The notes under the pieces are model-generated. The model saw only the letters and a program-made list of their open reading frames with translations. It was not told the origin of the DNA and searched no databases. From Paenibacillus dendritiformis (GTDB taxonomy: Bacteria > Bacillota > Bacilli > Paenibacillales > Paenibacillaceae), in NCBI RefSeq assembly GCF_015845845.1, contig NZ_LDIG01000159.1, positions 1 to 64,000 of the forward strand: 64,000 nt of DNA, read 5' to 3'. How positions within the stretch are numbered: the stretch's first letter is position 1; the number at the start of each line of letters is the position of its first letter. Of the stretch, positions 35,011 through 43,548 are shown one piece after another. Position numbers and translations under genes: made by a program.

Positions 35011-36108
35011 ATGGTCAAAGCACGGACCGCTCCCGATTTGTGGCTTATCGGATCCATTCTCTCTTTGCTGGCGATAGGAATTGTCATGGTATACAGTGCC
35101 GGCGCCGTCATCGCCTTTCACGATTACGGCGACTCGTTCTATTTCGTCAAGCGGCAGCTGCTGTTCGCCGTACTTGGGCTGGCTGCCATGTTCGTCACGA
35201 TGAACACCGATTACCGGATATGGGCCCGTTATGCGAAGGTCGGCTTGCTGATCTGCTTCGGGCTGCTCATCATCGTTCTTATTCCGGGCATCGGGGACGT
35301 CCGGGGCGGCGCCCGAAGCTGGCTTGGCATCGGATCGTTCGGCATCCAGCCTTCGGAATTCATGAAGCTCGGCATGGTTATCTTTCTGGCTAAAATGCTG
35401 TCCGACGAGCAGACAAGGATCGAAAGGTTCATGACCGGTCTGCTGCCGCCGCTTGGGGTCATGGGGGCGGCGTTCGGGCTCATTATGCTTCAGCCCGATC
35501 TTGGGACAGGCACGGTCATGATGGGCGCTTCGCTGCTGCTCATTTTTACGGGAGGGGCCCAGATCAAGCATCTGGCCTCGCTGGCCCTCGTCGGGGCGGC
35601 CGGGTTCGTCGGCCTGATTCTCGCGGCGCCTTACCGTTTGCAGCGCATCACCGCGTTTCTCGATCCGTGGCAGGACCCGCTCGGCGCGGGGTATCAGTCG
35701 ATCCAGTCGCTGTATGCGATTGGCCCGGGCGGATTGGTCGGCCTCGGATTGGGGGCAAGCCGCCAGAAATACAATTATGTGCCCGAGCCGCAGACCGATT
35801 TTATCTTCTCCATTTTGGCGGAAGAGCTTGGGTTCATTGGCGGCGTTACCGTATTAATGCTATTCTTAATTCTAGTATGGCGCGGCATGCGGGCGGCGAT
35901 GACGGCCCCGGACACGTTCGGCAGTCTGTTGGCCGTCGGGATCGTCGGCATCGTGGCCGTGCAGGTTCTTATCAATATTGGCGTCGTCATCGGCTTGATG
36001 CCGGTGACAGGCATTACGCTGCCATTAATCAGCTATGGCGGCTCTTCCTTGACATTGATGCTGACTTCACTGGGCATCTTGTTGAACATATCACGTTATG
36101 CGAGGTGA
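35011..36108 (+). CDS. spoVE: SpoVE/FtsW-type peptidoglycan glycosyltransferase
   Basis: A SEDS polymerase that builds glycan strands; in this locus of B. subtilis it is SpoVE, the cortex partner of SpoVD. About ten transmembrane helices; GGARSWLGIGSFGIQPSEFMKLG and LQPDLGTG carry the SEDS core, with PEPQTDFIFSILAEELGFIGG later. I place the start at ATG 35011, which has GAGGTG seven bases upstream and gives 365 residues, instead of the upstream GTG. FtsW function cannot be excluded by sequence alone; the spoVD-mur context favours SpoVE. Confidence 0.88.
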   Translation: MVKARTAPDLWLIGSILSLLAIGIVMVYSAGAVIAFHDYGDSFYFVKRQLLFAVLGLAAMFVTMNTDYRIWARYAKVGLLICFGLLIIVLIPGIGDVRGGARSWLGIGSFGIQPSEFMKLGMVIFLAKMLSDEQTRIERFMTGLLPPLGVMGAAFGLIMLQPDLGTGTVMMGASLLLIFTGGAQIKHLASLALVGAAGFVGLILAAPYRLQRITAFLDPWQDPLGAGYQSIQSLYAIGPGGLVGLGLGASRQKYNYVPEPQTDFIFSILAEELGFIGGVTVLMLFLILVWRGMRAAMTAPDTFGSLLAVGIVGIVAVQVLINIGVVIGLMPVTGITLPLISYGGSSLTLMLTSLGILLNISRYAR

Positions 36109-36113
36109 ACGAG

Positions 36114-37220
36114 ATGCGCGTCGTGCTGAGCGGCGGCGGCACGGGAGGTCATATTTATCCGGCTGTCGCCATCGCGAGGGAATGCGAGAAACGCTATCCT
36201 GACTGCACTTTTTTATATATTGGAACCGATAGAGGACTGGAGAGCCGGCTTGTTCCCGAGGAAGGTCTCCCTTTTGCCTCCATCGACATCACCGGATTTC
36301 GCCGCAAGCTCTCGTTTGACAACGTCAAGACGGTCATGCGCTTCCTGAAGGGCGTGAGCAAGGCGAAGGCGATGCTGGCCGAATTCAAGCCGGATGTCGT
36401 CATCGGAACCGGAGGGTATGTATGCGGGCCGGTCGTATACGCGGCCGCCAAAATGGGCATCCCGACGGTCATCCATGAACAGAATGTCATTCCCGGGCTG
36501 ACCAACAAGTTCCTCAGCCGGTATGTCAGCCTGGTGGCGGTCAGCTTCGAGCAATCGGCCGCCTATTTCAAGAAGGCGAAGCAGGCCGTCTACACCGGCA
36601 ATCCGCGAGCGACTGCGGTCGCCCAAGCGAACCGGGAGCGGGGCTTCGCCTCGCTCGGCCTGCCGATGGACAGCCGCATCGTGCTGATCGTCGGCGGCAG
36701 CCGCGGAGCCCAGGCGGTGAATCAGGCGATGATTGGGATGGTCCCGCTGCTGAAGCAGCTGCCGGACGTTCATTTCGTCTATGTCACCGGCCAGCATTAT
36801 TATGAGCATACGCGGGCAGCCGTCCTCAAATCGAGCGAGTCCGTGCGCAATCATCTGCATGTGCTTCCCTATATCGGCAATATGCCGGAGGTGCTGGCCG
36901 CGACGACGCTTGCGGTAAGCCGCGCGGGGGCCTCCTCGCTGGCGGAGCTGACATCGCTTGGCATCCCGTCGGTGCTCATTCCTTCGCCCAATGTGACGAA
37001 TAACCACCAGGAGGCTAACGCGCGATCGTTGGCCGGCGCCGGAGCGGCCATCATGATGCTGGAGCGGGAGCTCAGCTCGACCGCGCTCTTCGATATGATC
37101 AAGCGGTTGATGACCGACGAGGAGGCGCGAAGCCGGATGTCGGCCCGGGCCAAAGCGTTCGGCCAGCCGGACGCCGCGGAGCGGGTCGCAATTGAATTGG
37201 AACGATTGACGGGCAAGTGA
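36114..37220 (+). CDS. murG: UDP-GlcNAc transferase MurG
   Basis: Converts lipid I to lipid II. 368 residues, GT28 family: the N-terminal GGGTGGHIYPA loop (about 7-17), then GTGGYVCGP, HEQNVIPGLTNKFLS, the C-terminal GGSRGAQAVN nucleotide loop, and SRAGASSLAELTSLGIPSVLIP near 275. ATG 36114 lies six bases after GAGGTG and five bases after the spoVE stop. The reading frame extends far upstream into spoVE, but that part is not the gene. Confidence 0.96.
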   Translation: MRVVLSGGGTGGHIYPAVAIARECEKRYPDCTFLYIGTDRGLESRLVPEEGLPFASIDITGFRRKLSFDNVKTVMRFLKGVSKAKAMLAEFKPDVVIGTGGYVCGPVVYAAAKMGIPTVIHEQNVIPGLTNKFLSRYVSLVAVSFEQSAAYFKKAKQAVYTGNPRATAVAQANRERGFASLGLPMDSRIVLIVGGSRGAQAVNQAMIGMVPLLKQLPDVHFVYVTGQHYYEHTRAAVLKSSESVRNHLHVLPYIGNMPEVLAATTLAVSRAGASSLAELTSLGIPSVLIPSPNVTNNHQEANARSLAGAGAAIMMLERELSSTALFDMIKRLMTDEEARSRMSARAKAFGQPDAAERVAIELERLTGK

Positions 37221-37230
37221 ACCTTGCCCG
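37210..37230 (+). terminator. Weak terminator-like hairpin at the murG stop
   Basis: CGGGCAAG (37210-37217) and CTTGCCCG (37223-37230) pair around the stop codon, followed only by ATTTGTG. Possibly partial termination. Confidence 0.35.
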
Positions 37231-37524
37231 ATTTGTGCGTCTCCGACCAGATGCAGCGAGAGCGTCCGCTCTCGCTGCGCACAGGTGCTTCCATGACGTT
37301 ACAGGGCTGCGGCAAGCGGAGTTAGCCGGGGCTGCCCGGCGAAGATCTGGGCGGCCAGCATGGCGAAGCGGCGGGCCCTTTCCGTCTGGGCACCTGTCAC
37401 ACAACGTGTTACGGCTACATAAGATACCCTATACATCGTGACAGCCAGTGCCGCTTGCCGGACATGGACGTTGCATCGTTCTATCGCGGACGACAGGATG
37501 AGTTGGGTTAAGGAGGTTCATCAT
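37221..37524 (+). other. Gene-free, apparently structured gap between murG and murB
   Basis: About 300 bases with no supported gene inside an otherwise tight cluster. It contains a perfect 11-pair hairpin with a GTCC loop (GCAGCGAGAGC at 37253 with GCTCTCGCTGC to 37278). A six-pair hairpin GCCGGG-GCTG-CCCGGC lies at 37325-37340. ACAGGTGC (37281-37288) and GCACCTGT (37390-37397) can pair across about 100 bases. The murB ribosome-binding site AAGGAGG is at 37510. This could be a structured leader RNA, a separate promoter region or gene decay. Confidence 0.5.
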
Positions 37525-38433
37525 ATGCTGCAGCAATTTATTTCCCGTTATTCGGATTTGAACTTGGGCAAGTACAAGGTAAATGAGCCGCTTGCACCGT
37601 ATACGACCTGGAAAATCGGAGGTCCGGCGGATGTGTTCGTCGAGCCTGCCGGCAAAGAGCAGATCGTTCAGACTGTCCGGCTGCTTCATGACATGCAACT
37701 GCCATGGATGGCTTTAGGGCGCGGCTCCAATATGCTCGTGTCCGACAAAGGGGTGCGAGGCGTTGTCATTCATACCGGGCATGCGCTTGATTATGTCCGG
37801 CAGGAAGACAATCTGGTGCATGCCGGAGCCGGGCTTTCCTTCATCAAGCTGTCCGTGCTCACCGGCAATATGGGGTTGTCGGGACTGGAATACGCGGGCG
37901 GCATTCCCGGCACGGTCGGCGGAGCCGTCTATATGAATGCCGGCGCGCACGGGTCTGACGTGTCACGAATATTTGAATCTGCTGAGATTGTACTGGAGAC
38001 AGGGGAATTGGTGCGATACAGAACGGAAGATATGAAGTTCGCGTACCGCCATTCCGTGCTGCACGAGATCAGGGGCATCGTACTGGAGGCGACGTTCCGG
38101 CTGGAGCACGGAGACCGGCATGAGATTAAAGCCTTGAACGCAGCCAATAAGGAACGGCGTCTGCGGACGCAGCCGCTGCAAGCCGCATGCGCGGGTAGCG
38201 TGTTCCGCAACCCGCCGGGAGATTTCTCGGCCCGGCTGGTTGAAGAAGCCGGACTGAAGGGATTCCGAATCGGCGGAGCCGAAGTATCCACGTTACACGC
38301 CAATTTCATTGTAAACACCGGGCAAGCAACAGCGTCAGACGTGCTCACCCTGATGGAGCGCATCCAACAAACGATAAAAGACCGATATGGTGTCGAGTTG
38401 GTGCCGGAAGTGTTGGTGGTGGGTGAGCGGTAA
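37525..38433 (+). CDS. murB: UDP-N-acetylenolpyruvoylglucosamine reductase MurB
   Basis: FAD- and NADPH-dependent reduction that yields UDP-MurNAc. 302 residues. PYTTWKIGGPADVFVEP, GRGSNMLVSDKGVRG and GLEYAGGIPGTVGGAVYMNAGAHG are the FAD-binding blocks; AGSVFRNP carries the catalytic serine (S225). The short form without the extra loop of type I enzymes fits Bacillota. I choose ATG 37525 (AAGGAGG eight bases upstream) over the longer open frame. Confidence 0.94.
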   Translation: MLQQFISRYSDLNLGKYKVNEPLAPYTTWKIGGPADVFVEPAGKEQIVQTVRLLHDMQLPWMALGRGSNMLVSDKGVRGVVIHTGHALDYVRQEDNLVHAGAGLSFIKLSVLTGNMGLSGLEYAGGIPGTVGGAVYMNAGAHGSDVSRIFESAEIVLETGELVRYRTEDMKFAYRHSVLHEIRGIVLEATFRLEHGDRHEIKALNAANKERRLRTQPLQAACAGSVFRNPPGDFSARLVEEAGLKGFRIGGAEVSTLHANFIVNTGQATASDVLTLMERIQQTIKDRYGVELVPEVLVVGER

Positions 38434-38449
38434 TCACGGAGGTGATACA

Positions 38450-39733
38450 TTGGACAAATTGGTGATTGAGGGTGGGAAGCCTCTATCGGGAACCATTCGT
38501 ATCCATGGAGCCAAAAATGCCGCTTTACCGATTTTAGCAGCCGCGATCCTGGCCGACGGTGTCGTCAAGCTCGATAATGTTCCGCAATTACTCGACATTG
38601 AAGTAATGCTGCACATTTTGCGCCGCTTGGGCTGTCGGGCCGTTCAAGACGGTTATACGGTCACAATGGATGCAGCCGGTACTCATTCGGTCCATGTGCC
38701 GGAAGATTTGATGCGACAGATGCGCTCATCCATTTTTTTAATGGGACCGCTGCTTGCGCGTTTTAAGGAAGTTCATATTTATCAGCCGGGCGGCTGCGCC
38801 ATCGGCGAACGCAAGATCGATTTGCATCTGCGGGGCTTGCAGGCGCTTGGAGCGGAAGTGGAGCAGTGCGGCCACCGCGTCACATGCCGCGCAACGCGGC
38901 TCGTCGGAACGGATGTCCATCTTGATTTCCCGAGCGTGGGGGCGACCGAGAACGTCATGATGGCCGCCGTGCTGGCGGAAGGCACGACCGTCATCACGAA
39001 TGCCGCCCGGGAGCCGGAAATAACCGACCTGCAGAACTTCTTGAATCAGATGGGGGCCAATGTAAGCGGAGCGGGCAGCGGAACGATCGTGATTGAAGGC
39101 GTCAGCAATCTGTACGGGTGCCACTATTCGATCATACCGGACCGGATCGTGGCCGGCACGCTGATGATTGCGGCGGCCGCGACCAGGGGAGCGGTGACGC
39201 TGACCAATGCGCATGCGGGACATTTGACCTCATTGATTCATATTCTTCGCCGGGCCGGTGTTCAGATCGCCACGAGTGATGGTATAATCAATGTAACCAG
39301 CTTCGGCAGGGTGAAGGCCGTTGATCGGATCGTCACATCGCCGTATCCGGCATTCCCGACCGATCTGCAATCGCAGCTGATGGTGTTGATGGCGCTTGCC
39401 GACGGAGTCAGCGTGCTGAAGGAGACGATATTCGAGGGCCGCTTCAAGCATGTGGATGAATTGTCCCGCATGGGCGCCGATATCCGCGTCGATCTGAGCA
39501 CGGCGTTCGTACGCGGCGTGACTACGCTGTACGGCACGACCGTGGAAGCGACCGACCTCCGCGCGGGAGCCGCTCTCGTTATCGCGGGATTGGCCGCGCA
39601 GGGCCGAACGATTATTGAAAATGTCCATCATATCGATCGCGGCTATGACCGGATTGAGCATATATTCAGCCGACTTGGCGCGAACATCGAGAGGTTCGCC
39701 GCGGTACCCAAGCTTGACCTTGCCAATGGATAA
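38450..39733 (+). CDS. murA: UDP-GlcNAc enolpyruvyltransferase MurA
   Basis: First committed step of peptidoglycan synthesis and the fosfomycin target. 427 residues. KLVIEGGKPLSGTIRIHGAKNAALPIL at the start, the catalytic cysteine C116 in QPGGCAIGERKIDLHL, then PSVGATENVMMAA and FPTDLQSQLMVLMALADG. The cysteine is retained, so fosfomycin sensitivity at the target is expected. TTG start at 38450 with GGAGGTG before it, 16 bases after murB. In B. subtilis murA is not in this cluster. Confidence 0.94.
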   Translation: MDKLVIEGGKPLSGTIRIHGAKNAALPILAAAILADGVVKLDNVPQLLDIEVMLHILRRLGCRAVQDGYTVTMDAAGTHSVHVPEDLMRQMRSSIFLMGPLLARFKEVHIYQPGGCAIGERKIDLHLRGLQALGAEVEQCGHRVTCRATRLVGTDVHLDFPSVGATENVMMAAVLAEGTTVITNAAREPEITDLQNFLNQMGANVSGAGSGTIVIEGVSNLYGCHYSIIPDRIVAGTLMIAAAATRGAVTLTNAHAGHLTSLIHILRRAGVQIATSDGIINVTSFGRVKAVDRIVTSPYPAFPTDLQSQLMVLMALADGVSVLKETIFEGRFKHVDELSRMGADIRVDLSTAFVRGVTTLYGTTVEATDLRAGAALVIAGLAAQGRTIIENVHHIDRGYDRIEHIFSRLGANIERFAAVPKLDLANG

Positions 39734-39743
39734 AGCTACAGCG

Positions 39744-39771
39744 AATCCCCTCCCCTAACAAGGAGGGGATT
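39744..39771 (+). other. Hairpin between murA and divIB
   Basis: AATCCCCTCC (39744-39753) and GGAGGGGATT (39762-39771) form a perfect ten-pair stem. No T run follows, so attenuation or RNA processing is more likely than full termination. Confidence 0.45.
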
Positions 39772-39825
39772 GTGGGTGTTACGGCGAACTAACATTTAAG
39801 GAGAAAGAATGGAGGGGGTGAGCGG

Positions 39826-40698
39826 TTGCATTTACGTAGTATTCCCCCGCTTCCAGGGAAGCCGCCGAAGAAGAAGCGCGCAGCTGCGAAGCTCATTTGG
39901 CTGCTGTCCATTCTATGCATCGTGCTTCTGGTCGTGCTGTTCTTCCGTTCACCGATAAGCAAGGTGACGGAAGTGCGTTGGATCGGAGAGCATTTCGTGA
40001 CGAAGGCCGAATTGGGCGAAGTCAGCGGGCTGAAGCCTGGCGAACCGTTCTTCGGGACGAGCGAGGCAACGGTCAGCTCGCGAATTCAAGAAAAATTCCC
40101 TTATGTCAAATCGGTGAAGATGGTCAAGCATTTCCCTGGCGTGGTCGAAGTATATGTTCATGAGTATGCCGCCGTCGCCTACGAATTGAGTGCCGACGGG
40201 CAGGTTCTGGCCTGTCTGGAGAACGGCACCGTCGTGAAGCCGAGCGCGCAGCTGAAGACCGTGCTGGAGAAGCCGGTTCTGACCAAATGGGACGGACACG
40301 CCGAGATGAGAGGGAAGTTGAGCGAGCAGCTGGCCAAGATTCCGAAGGGGCTGCTGGCCGACATTTCCGAGATTAGCTTCTATCCGTCTCCCTCGTACCC
40401 GGACCGGATCAAGATGTATACGCGCTCCGGATTCGAGGTCGTCACGACGGTATCGGCGCTGCCCGACAAGATCACGTATTTAAGCGGCGTGGTCGAGACG
40501 CAGGAGCCCGGCCGCATCACGATGCTCAAGGCCGATTCGTATATTCCGTATTCCAGCCTGCCGGAGGAACCGGGCGAGATAGGCGCAGAAGAGGAACAAA
40601 CGGATGCAAATGAGCAAGAAATGGAAAATAATGAGAATAACATGCAGGGTGAACAAGATCAACAAAATGTGGATGAAGAAAAAAACTCTACTCAATAA
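39826..40698 (+). CDS. divIB: Cell division protein DivIB/FtsQ
   Basis: A bitopic divisome protein: basic Pro/Lys-rich N-terminus, one transmembrane helix (about 22-42), then the POTRA domain (VTEVRWIGEHFVTKAELGEVSGL, about 46-115). The FtsQ beta domain follows, ending near KADSYIPYSSLP. The last 40 residues are an acidic Asn/Gln-rich tail, with noticeably AT-richer DNA than the rest. TTG start with GGAGGGGGTGA upstream. Confidence 0.9.
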   Translation: MHLRSIPPLPGKPPKKKRAAAKLIWLLSILCIVLLVVLFFRSPISKVTEVRWIGEHFVTKAELGEVSGLKPGEPFFGTSEATVSSRIQEKFPYVKSVKMVKHFPGVVEVYVHEYAAVAYELSADGQVLACLENGTVVKPSAQLKTVLEKPVLTKWDGHAEMRGKLSEQLAKIPKGLLADISEISFYPSPSYPDRIKMYTRSGFEVVTTVSALPDKITYLSGVVETQEPGRITMLKADSYIPYSSLPEEPGEIGAEEEQTDANEQEMENNENNMQGEQDQQNVDEEKNSTQ

Positions 40699-40846
40699 AC
40701 GGAATAAATGCTAGAATAAAGTTTATGGTATTTCCTGAACTCCCCTTCTTTTTGATCTGCATTTTTCAGAGTGTGGAAGACAAGACGGACCGGAAGTGGC
40801 ACATGACAAATGGAAGGTTTTTGTCTTTAAAAAAAGTGTAGAAAAA

Positions 40847-40876
40847 AGAGGGAATGACCAATCCTTTGTTGAATAC
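40847..40876 (+). promoter_or_regulatory. Sigma-H-like promoter upstream of ftsA
   Basis: AGAGGGAAT (40847-40855), 12 bases, then GTTGAATAC (40868-40876). Against the sigma-H consensus RnAGGAWWW, N11-12, RnnGAATWW this has one mismatch in each half. B. subtilis ftsAZ has a sigma-H promoter that raises division proteins at sporulation onset, so the location is expected. The start codon is 60 bases downstream. Confidence 0.55.
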
Positions 40877-40936
40877 ATAGTGAGTGTCCGGGGATACAAA
40901 CATACCAATTGACTGGGAAGTAGGAGGTGCCACGGG

Positions 40937-42181
40937 TTGAGCAGCAATGACATCATTGTGAGTTTGGACATCGGTACATCCAAAGTGCGTGCTATCATTG
41001 GAGAAATTAACAACGGAACGCTGCAAATCATCGGCGTTGGATCTGCTGATTCAGAAGGTATTCGCAAAGGTGCGATTGTAGATATTGATCAGACTGTGCA
41101 ATCCATTCGTAATGCTGTGGAGCATGCGGAACGCATGGTCGGTATAGAGATTACGGAAGTGTACGTTGGCATATCGGGCAATCATATCGGACTTCAGTCC
41201 AGTCATGGCGTCGTCGCGGTCTCGAACGAGGACAGAGAGATTGGCGAAGAAGACATCGATCGGGTCCTGAAGGCGGCCGAAGTCATTGCGCTCCCGCCTG
41301 AACGGGAGATCATCGACGTCGTTGCGAAGCAATATGTGGTCGACGGACTGGAGGATATCCATGATCCGCGCGGCATGATCGGAGTCCGCCTCGAGGCGGA
41401 TGCGACCATTATTACAGGGGCGAAGACCGCGATACATAATTTGACCCGATGCGTCGAGAGAGCGGGGCTGCATGTCAAGGAACTGGTTCTGATGTCTTTG
41501 GCCGGGGGGCATCTGGCGCTGTCCAAGGATGAGAAGATGATGGGTTCGGTATTGGTCGATGTAGGTGCCGGCGCCACGACGATTGCCGTGTTCCAGGACG
41601 GGACGCTAGCAGCTACTTCGACCCTCCCGATCGGGGGCGACTTCGTCACGAACGATATCGCCTACGGCTTGCGGACGATGTCCGATCAGGCGGAGAAGGT
41701 CAAGCTCAAGTTCGGCTGCGCCTGGGTGGACGATGCGCTGGAGGACCAAGTGTTCAAAGTCGTCCGCATCGGCAGCAACGTGGAGAAGGAATTCAATCAA
41801 GTGTTCCTCGCGAATATTATTGAACCTCGCGTTCAAGAGATTTTTCACCTTGTGAAGAATGAAGTGAAGCGTCTAGGTTTCACAGAGCTTCCTGGTGGGT
41901 ACATTCTTTCGGGAGGCACCGTCTCTATGGCTGGTGTGTTGAAAGCCGCACAGGCCGAGCTGCAGACATCGGTTCGGATTGCGGTTCCTGATTACATCGG
42001 AGTGCGCGATCCAGGATTCGTAAGCGGTGTTGGCGTATTGCATCATGTGATGCGCTCCGTCCGACCACGCAGTGCAGGTGGCACCAAGAAAGCAGCCGCA
42101 CGAAAGCCGGCTCCTGCAGAATCATCGAACAAGCCTGGTTTTATCGAACGGTTAAAAAATATGTTTAGCGAATTTATTTAA
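40937..42181 (+). CDS. ftsA: Cell division protein FtsA
   Basis: Actin-like membrane tether of the FtsZ ring. 414 residues. The actin fold motifs are DIGTSKVRAIIGEI (phosphate 1), VDVGAGATTIAVF (phosphate 2) and GGYILSGGTVSMAG (adenosine). The C-terminal amphipathic membrane-binding helix is GFIERLKNMFSEFI. TTG start at 40937 with AGGAGGTG eight bases upstream. It is followed by ftsZ 53 bases later. Confidence 0.95.
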   Translation: MSSNDIIVSLDIGTSKVRAIIGEINNGTLQIIGVGSADSEGIRKGAIVDIDQTVQSIRNAVEHAERMVGIEITEVYVGISGNHIGLQSSHGVVAVSNEDREIGEEDIDRVLKAAEVIALPPEREIIDVVAKQYVVDGLEDIHDPRGMIGVRLEADATIITGAKTAIHNLTRCVERAGLHVKELVLMSLAGGHLALSKDEKMMGSVLVDVGAGATTIAVFQDGTLAATSTLPIGGDFVTNDIAYGLRTMSDQAEKVKLKFGCAWVDDALEDQVFKVVRIGSNVEKEFNQVFLANIIEPRVQEIFHLVKNEVKRLGFTELPGGYILSGGTVSMAGVLKAAQAELQTSVRIAVPDYIGVRDPGFVSGVGVLHHVMRSVRPRSAGGTKKAAARKPAPAESSNKPGFIERLKNMFSEFI

Positions 42182-42234
42182 AGTGTCTTTGACTTCATGC
42201 CATCCATGCACAATGAAGGGGAGATGGAGAGCTC

Positions 42235-43359
42235 ATGTTGGAATTTGAATTCGAAATGGAAGCATTAGCCCAGATTAAGGTAATCGGCGTCGGCGGCGGG
42301 GGGAGCAATGCGGTCAACCGCATGATCGACAACGGTGTCAAGGGCGTTGAATTTATTACGGTAAATACGGATGCGCAGGCGCTTCACTTTGCGAAATCCG
42401 AGCACAAGCTGCAGATCGGCGACAAGCTGACGCGCGGCCTCGGGGCGGGCGCGAATCCCGAGGTGGGGAAGAAGGCGGCGGAGGAGTCCCGCGAGCTGAT
42501 TATGAACACCCTGAAGGGGGCTGACATGGTCTTTGTCACCGCCGGCATGGGTGGAGGCACCGGAACCGGTGCGGCTCCGGTTATCGCCGAGATCGCGAAG
42601 GAATGCGGGGCGCTGACGGTAGGAGTCGTTACGAGGCCATTTACGTTCGAAGGCCGCAAGCGTCTGACGCAGGCGGAGATGGGCATTGAAGCCTTGAAGG
42701 AGAAGGTGGATACGCTCATCGTCATCCCGAATGATCGCCTCTTGGAGATTGTGGACAAGAAGACGCCGATGCTGGAAGCGTTCCGGGCGGCAGACAACGT
42801 GCTGCGGCAGGCAGTCCAAGGCATTTCCGACTTGATTGCCGTGCCGGGATTGATTAACCTCGACTTCGCGGACGTGAAGACGATTATGACCGAACGGGGT
42901 TCGGCCTTGATGGGAATCGGCATCGCCAACGGGGAGAACCGGGCGGCAGAAGCCGCGCGCAAGGCGATTATGAGCCCGCTGCTTGAGACGTCGATCGATG
43001 GCGCGCGCGGCGTCATCATGAACATTACGGGCGGAGCGAATCTGTCGCTCTACGAGGTCAATGAAGCGGCCGAGATTGTGACCGCTGCCTCGGATCCGGA
43101 AGTGAACATGATCTTCGGCGCGATCATCGACGAGAACATGAATGATGACATAAAGGTTACCGTCATTGCGACAGGATTCGAGCATAAGCCGGCTCCGATG
43201 ATTCCAGGGCGCCGCCCTGCGAGCAGCGGCAGCGAGGCGAGTACAGAATCCCGCGCTCAAGCGCCGCTTCGTCCGTTCGGCAATGCGCCATCCGGCGGAG
43301 ATCAGCTGGACATCCCGACATTCCTGCGGAACCGTCCGCGCAACAATAATAACGAATGA
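42235..43359 (+). CDS. ftsZ: Cell division protein FtsZ
   Basis: Tubulin-like GTPase forming the division ring. 374 residues. [15 protein letters not shown] near the N-terminus, the tubulin signature [18 protein letters not shown] near residue 104, [11 protein letters not shown] (T7 loop), a Ser/Pro-rich linker (about 318-355), and the C-terminal protein-binding peptide [24 protein letters not shown] precedes the ATG. Confidence 0.97.
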   Translation: MLEFEFEMEALAQIKVIGVGGGGSNAVNRMIDNGVKGVEFITVNTDAQALHFAKSEHKLQIGDKLTRGLGAGANPEVGKKAAEESRELIMNTLKGADMVFVTAGMGGGTGTGAAPVIAEIAKECGALTVGVVTRPFTFEGRKRLTQAEMGIEALKEKVDTLIVIPNDRLLEIVDKKTPMLEAFRAADNVLRQAVQGISDLIAVPGLINLDFADVKTIMTERGSALMGIGIANGENRAAEAARKAIMSPLLETSIDGARGVIMNITGGANLSLYEVNEAAEIVTAASDPEVNMIFGAIIDENMNDDIKVTVIATGFEHKPAPMIPGRRPASSGSEASTESRAQAPLRPFGNAPSGGDQLDIPTFLRNRPRNNNNE

Positions 43360-43370
43360 TGCTGGACGCG

Positions 43371-43402
43371 AGACGTCTGTCTACCGAGGCAGGCGTCTTT
43401 TT
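43371..43402 (+). terminator. Terminator after ftsZ
   Basis: AGACG (43371) pairs with CGTCT (ending 43398) with an imperfect inner stem CTG/CAG, followed by five T. It ends the division cluster transcript. Confidence 0.75.
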
Positions 43403-43434
43403 GCATGCTTGTCCATGATCATGGTTCGCTTCTC

Positions 43435-43502
43435 CTCGACAAAAAAAGTAACAATCCCCCACCCACCTTTAGACAGACTTCGGATAGCCGCCTCTATATA
43501 CT
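43435..43502 (+). promoter_or_regulatory. Spo0A-type long-spacer promoter of the spoIIG operon
   Basis: A reverse 0A-like box CTCGACAAA (43435-43443) and a second TTTAGACAG (43468-43476, one base from the TGTCRAA core on the minus strand) precede TATACT at 43497-43502. If TAGACA at 43470 is the -35, the spacer is 21 bases, far from the usual 17. The B. subtilis spoIIG promoter also has a long (22-base) spacer and depends on Spo0A bound next to the -35. Confidence 0.5.
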
Positions 43503-43548
43503 TATCCTTATCTCACGATAGATTGGCGGTACAAAAGGAGGGAGCGCT

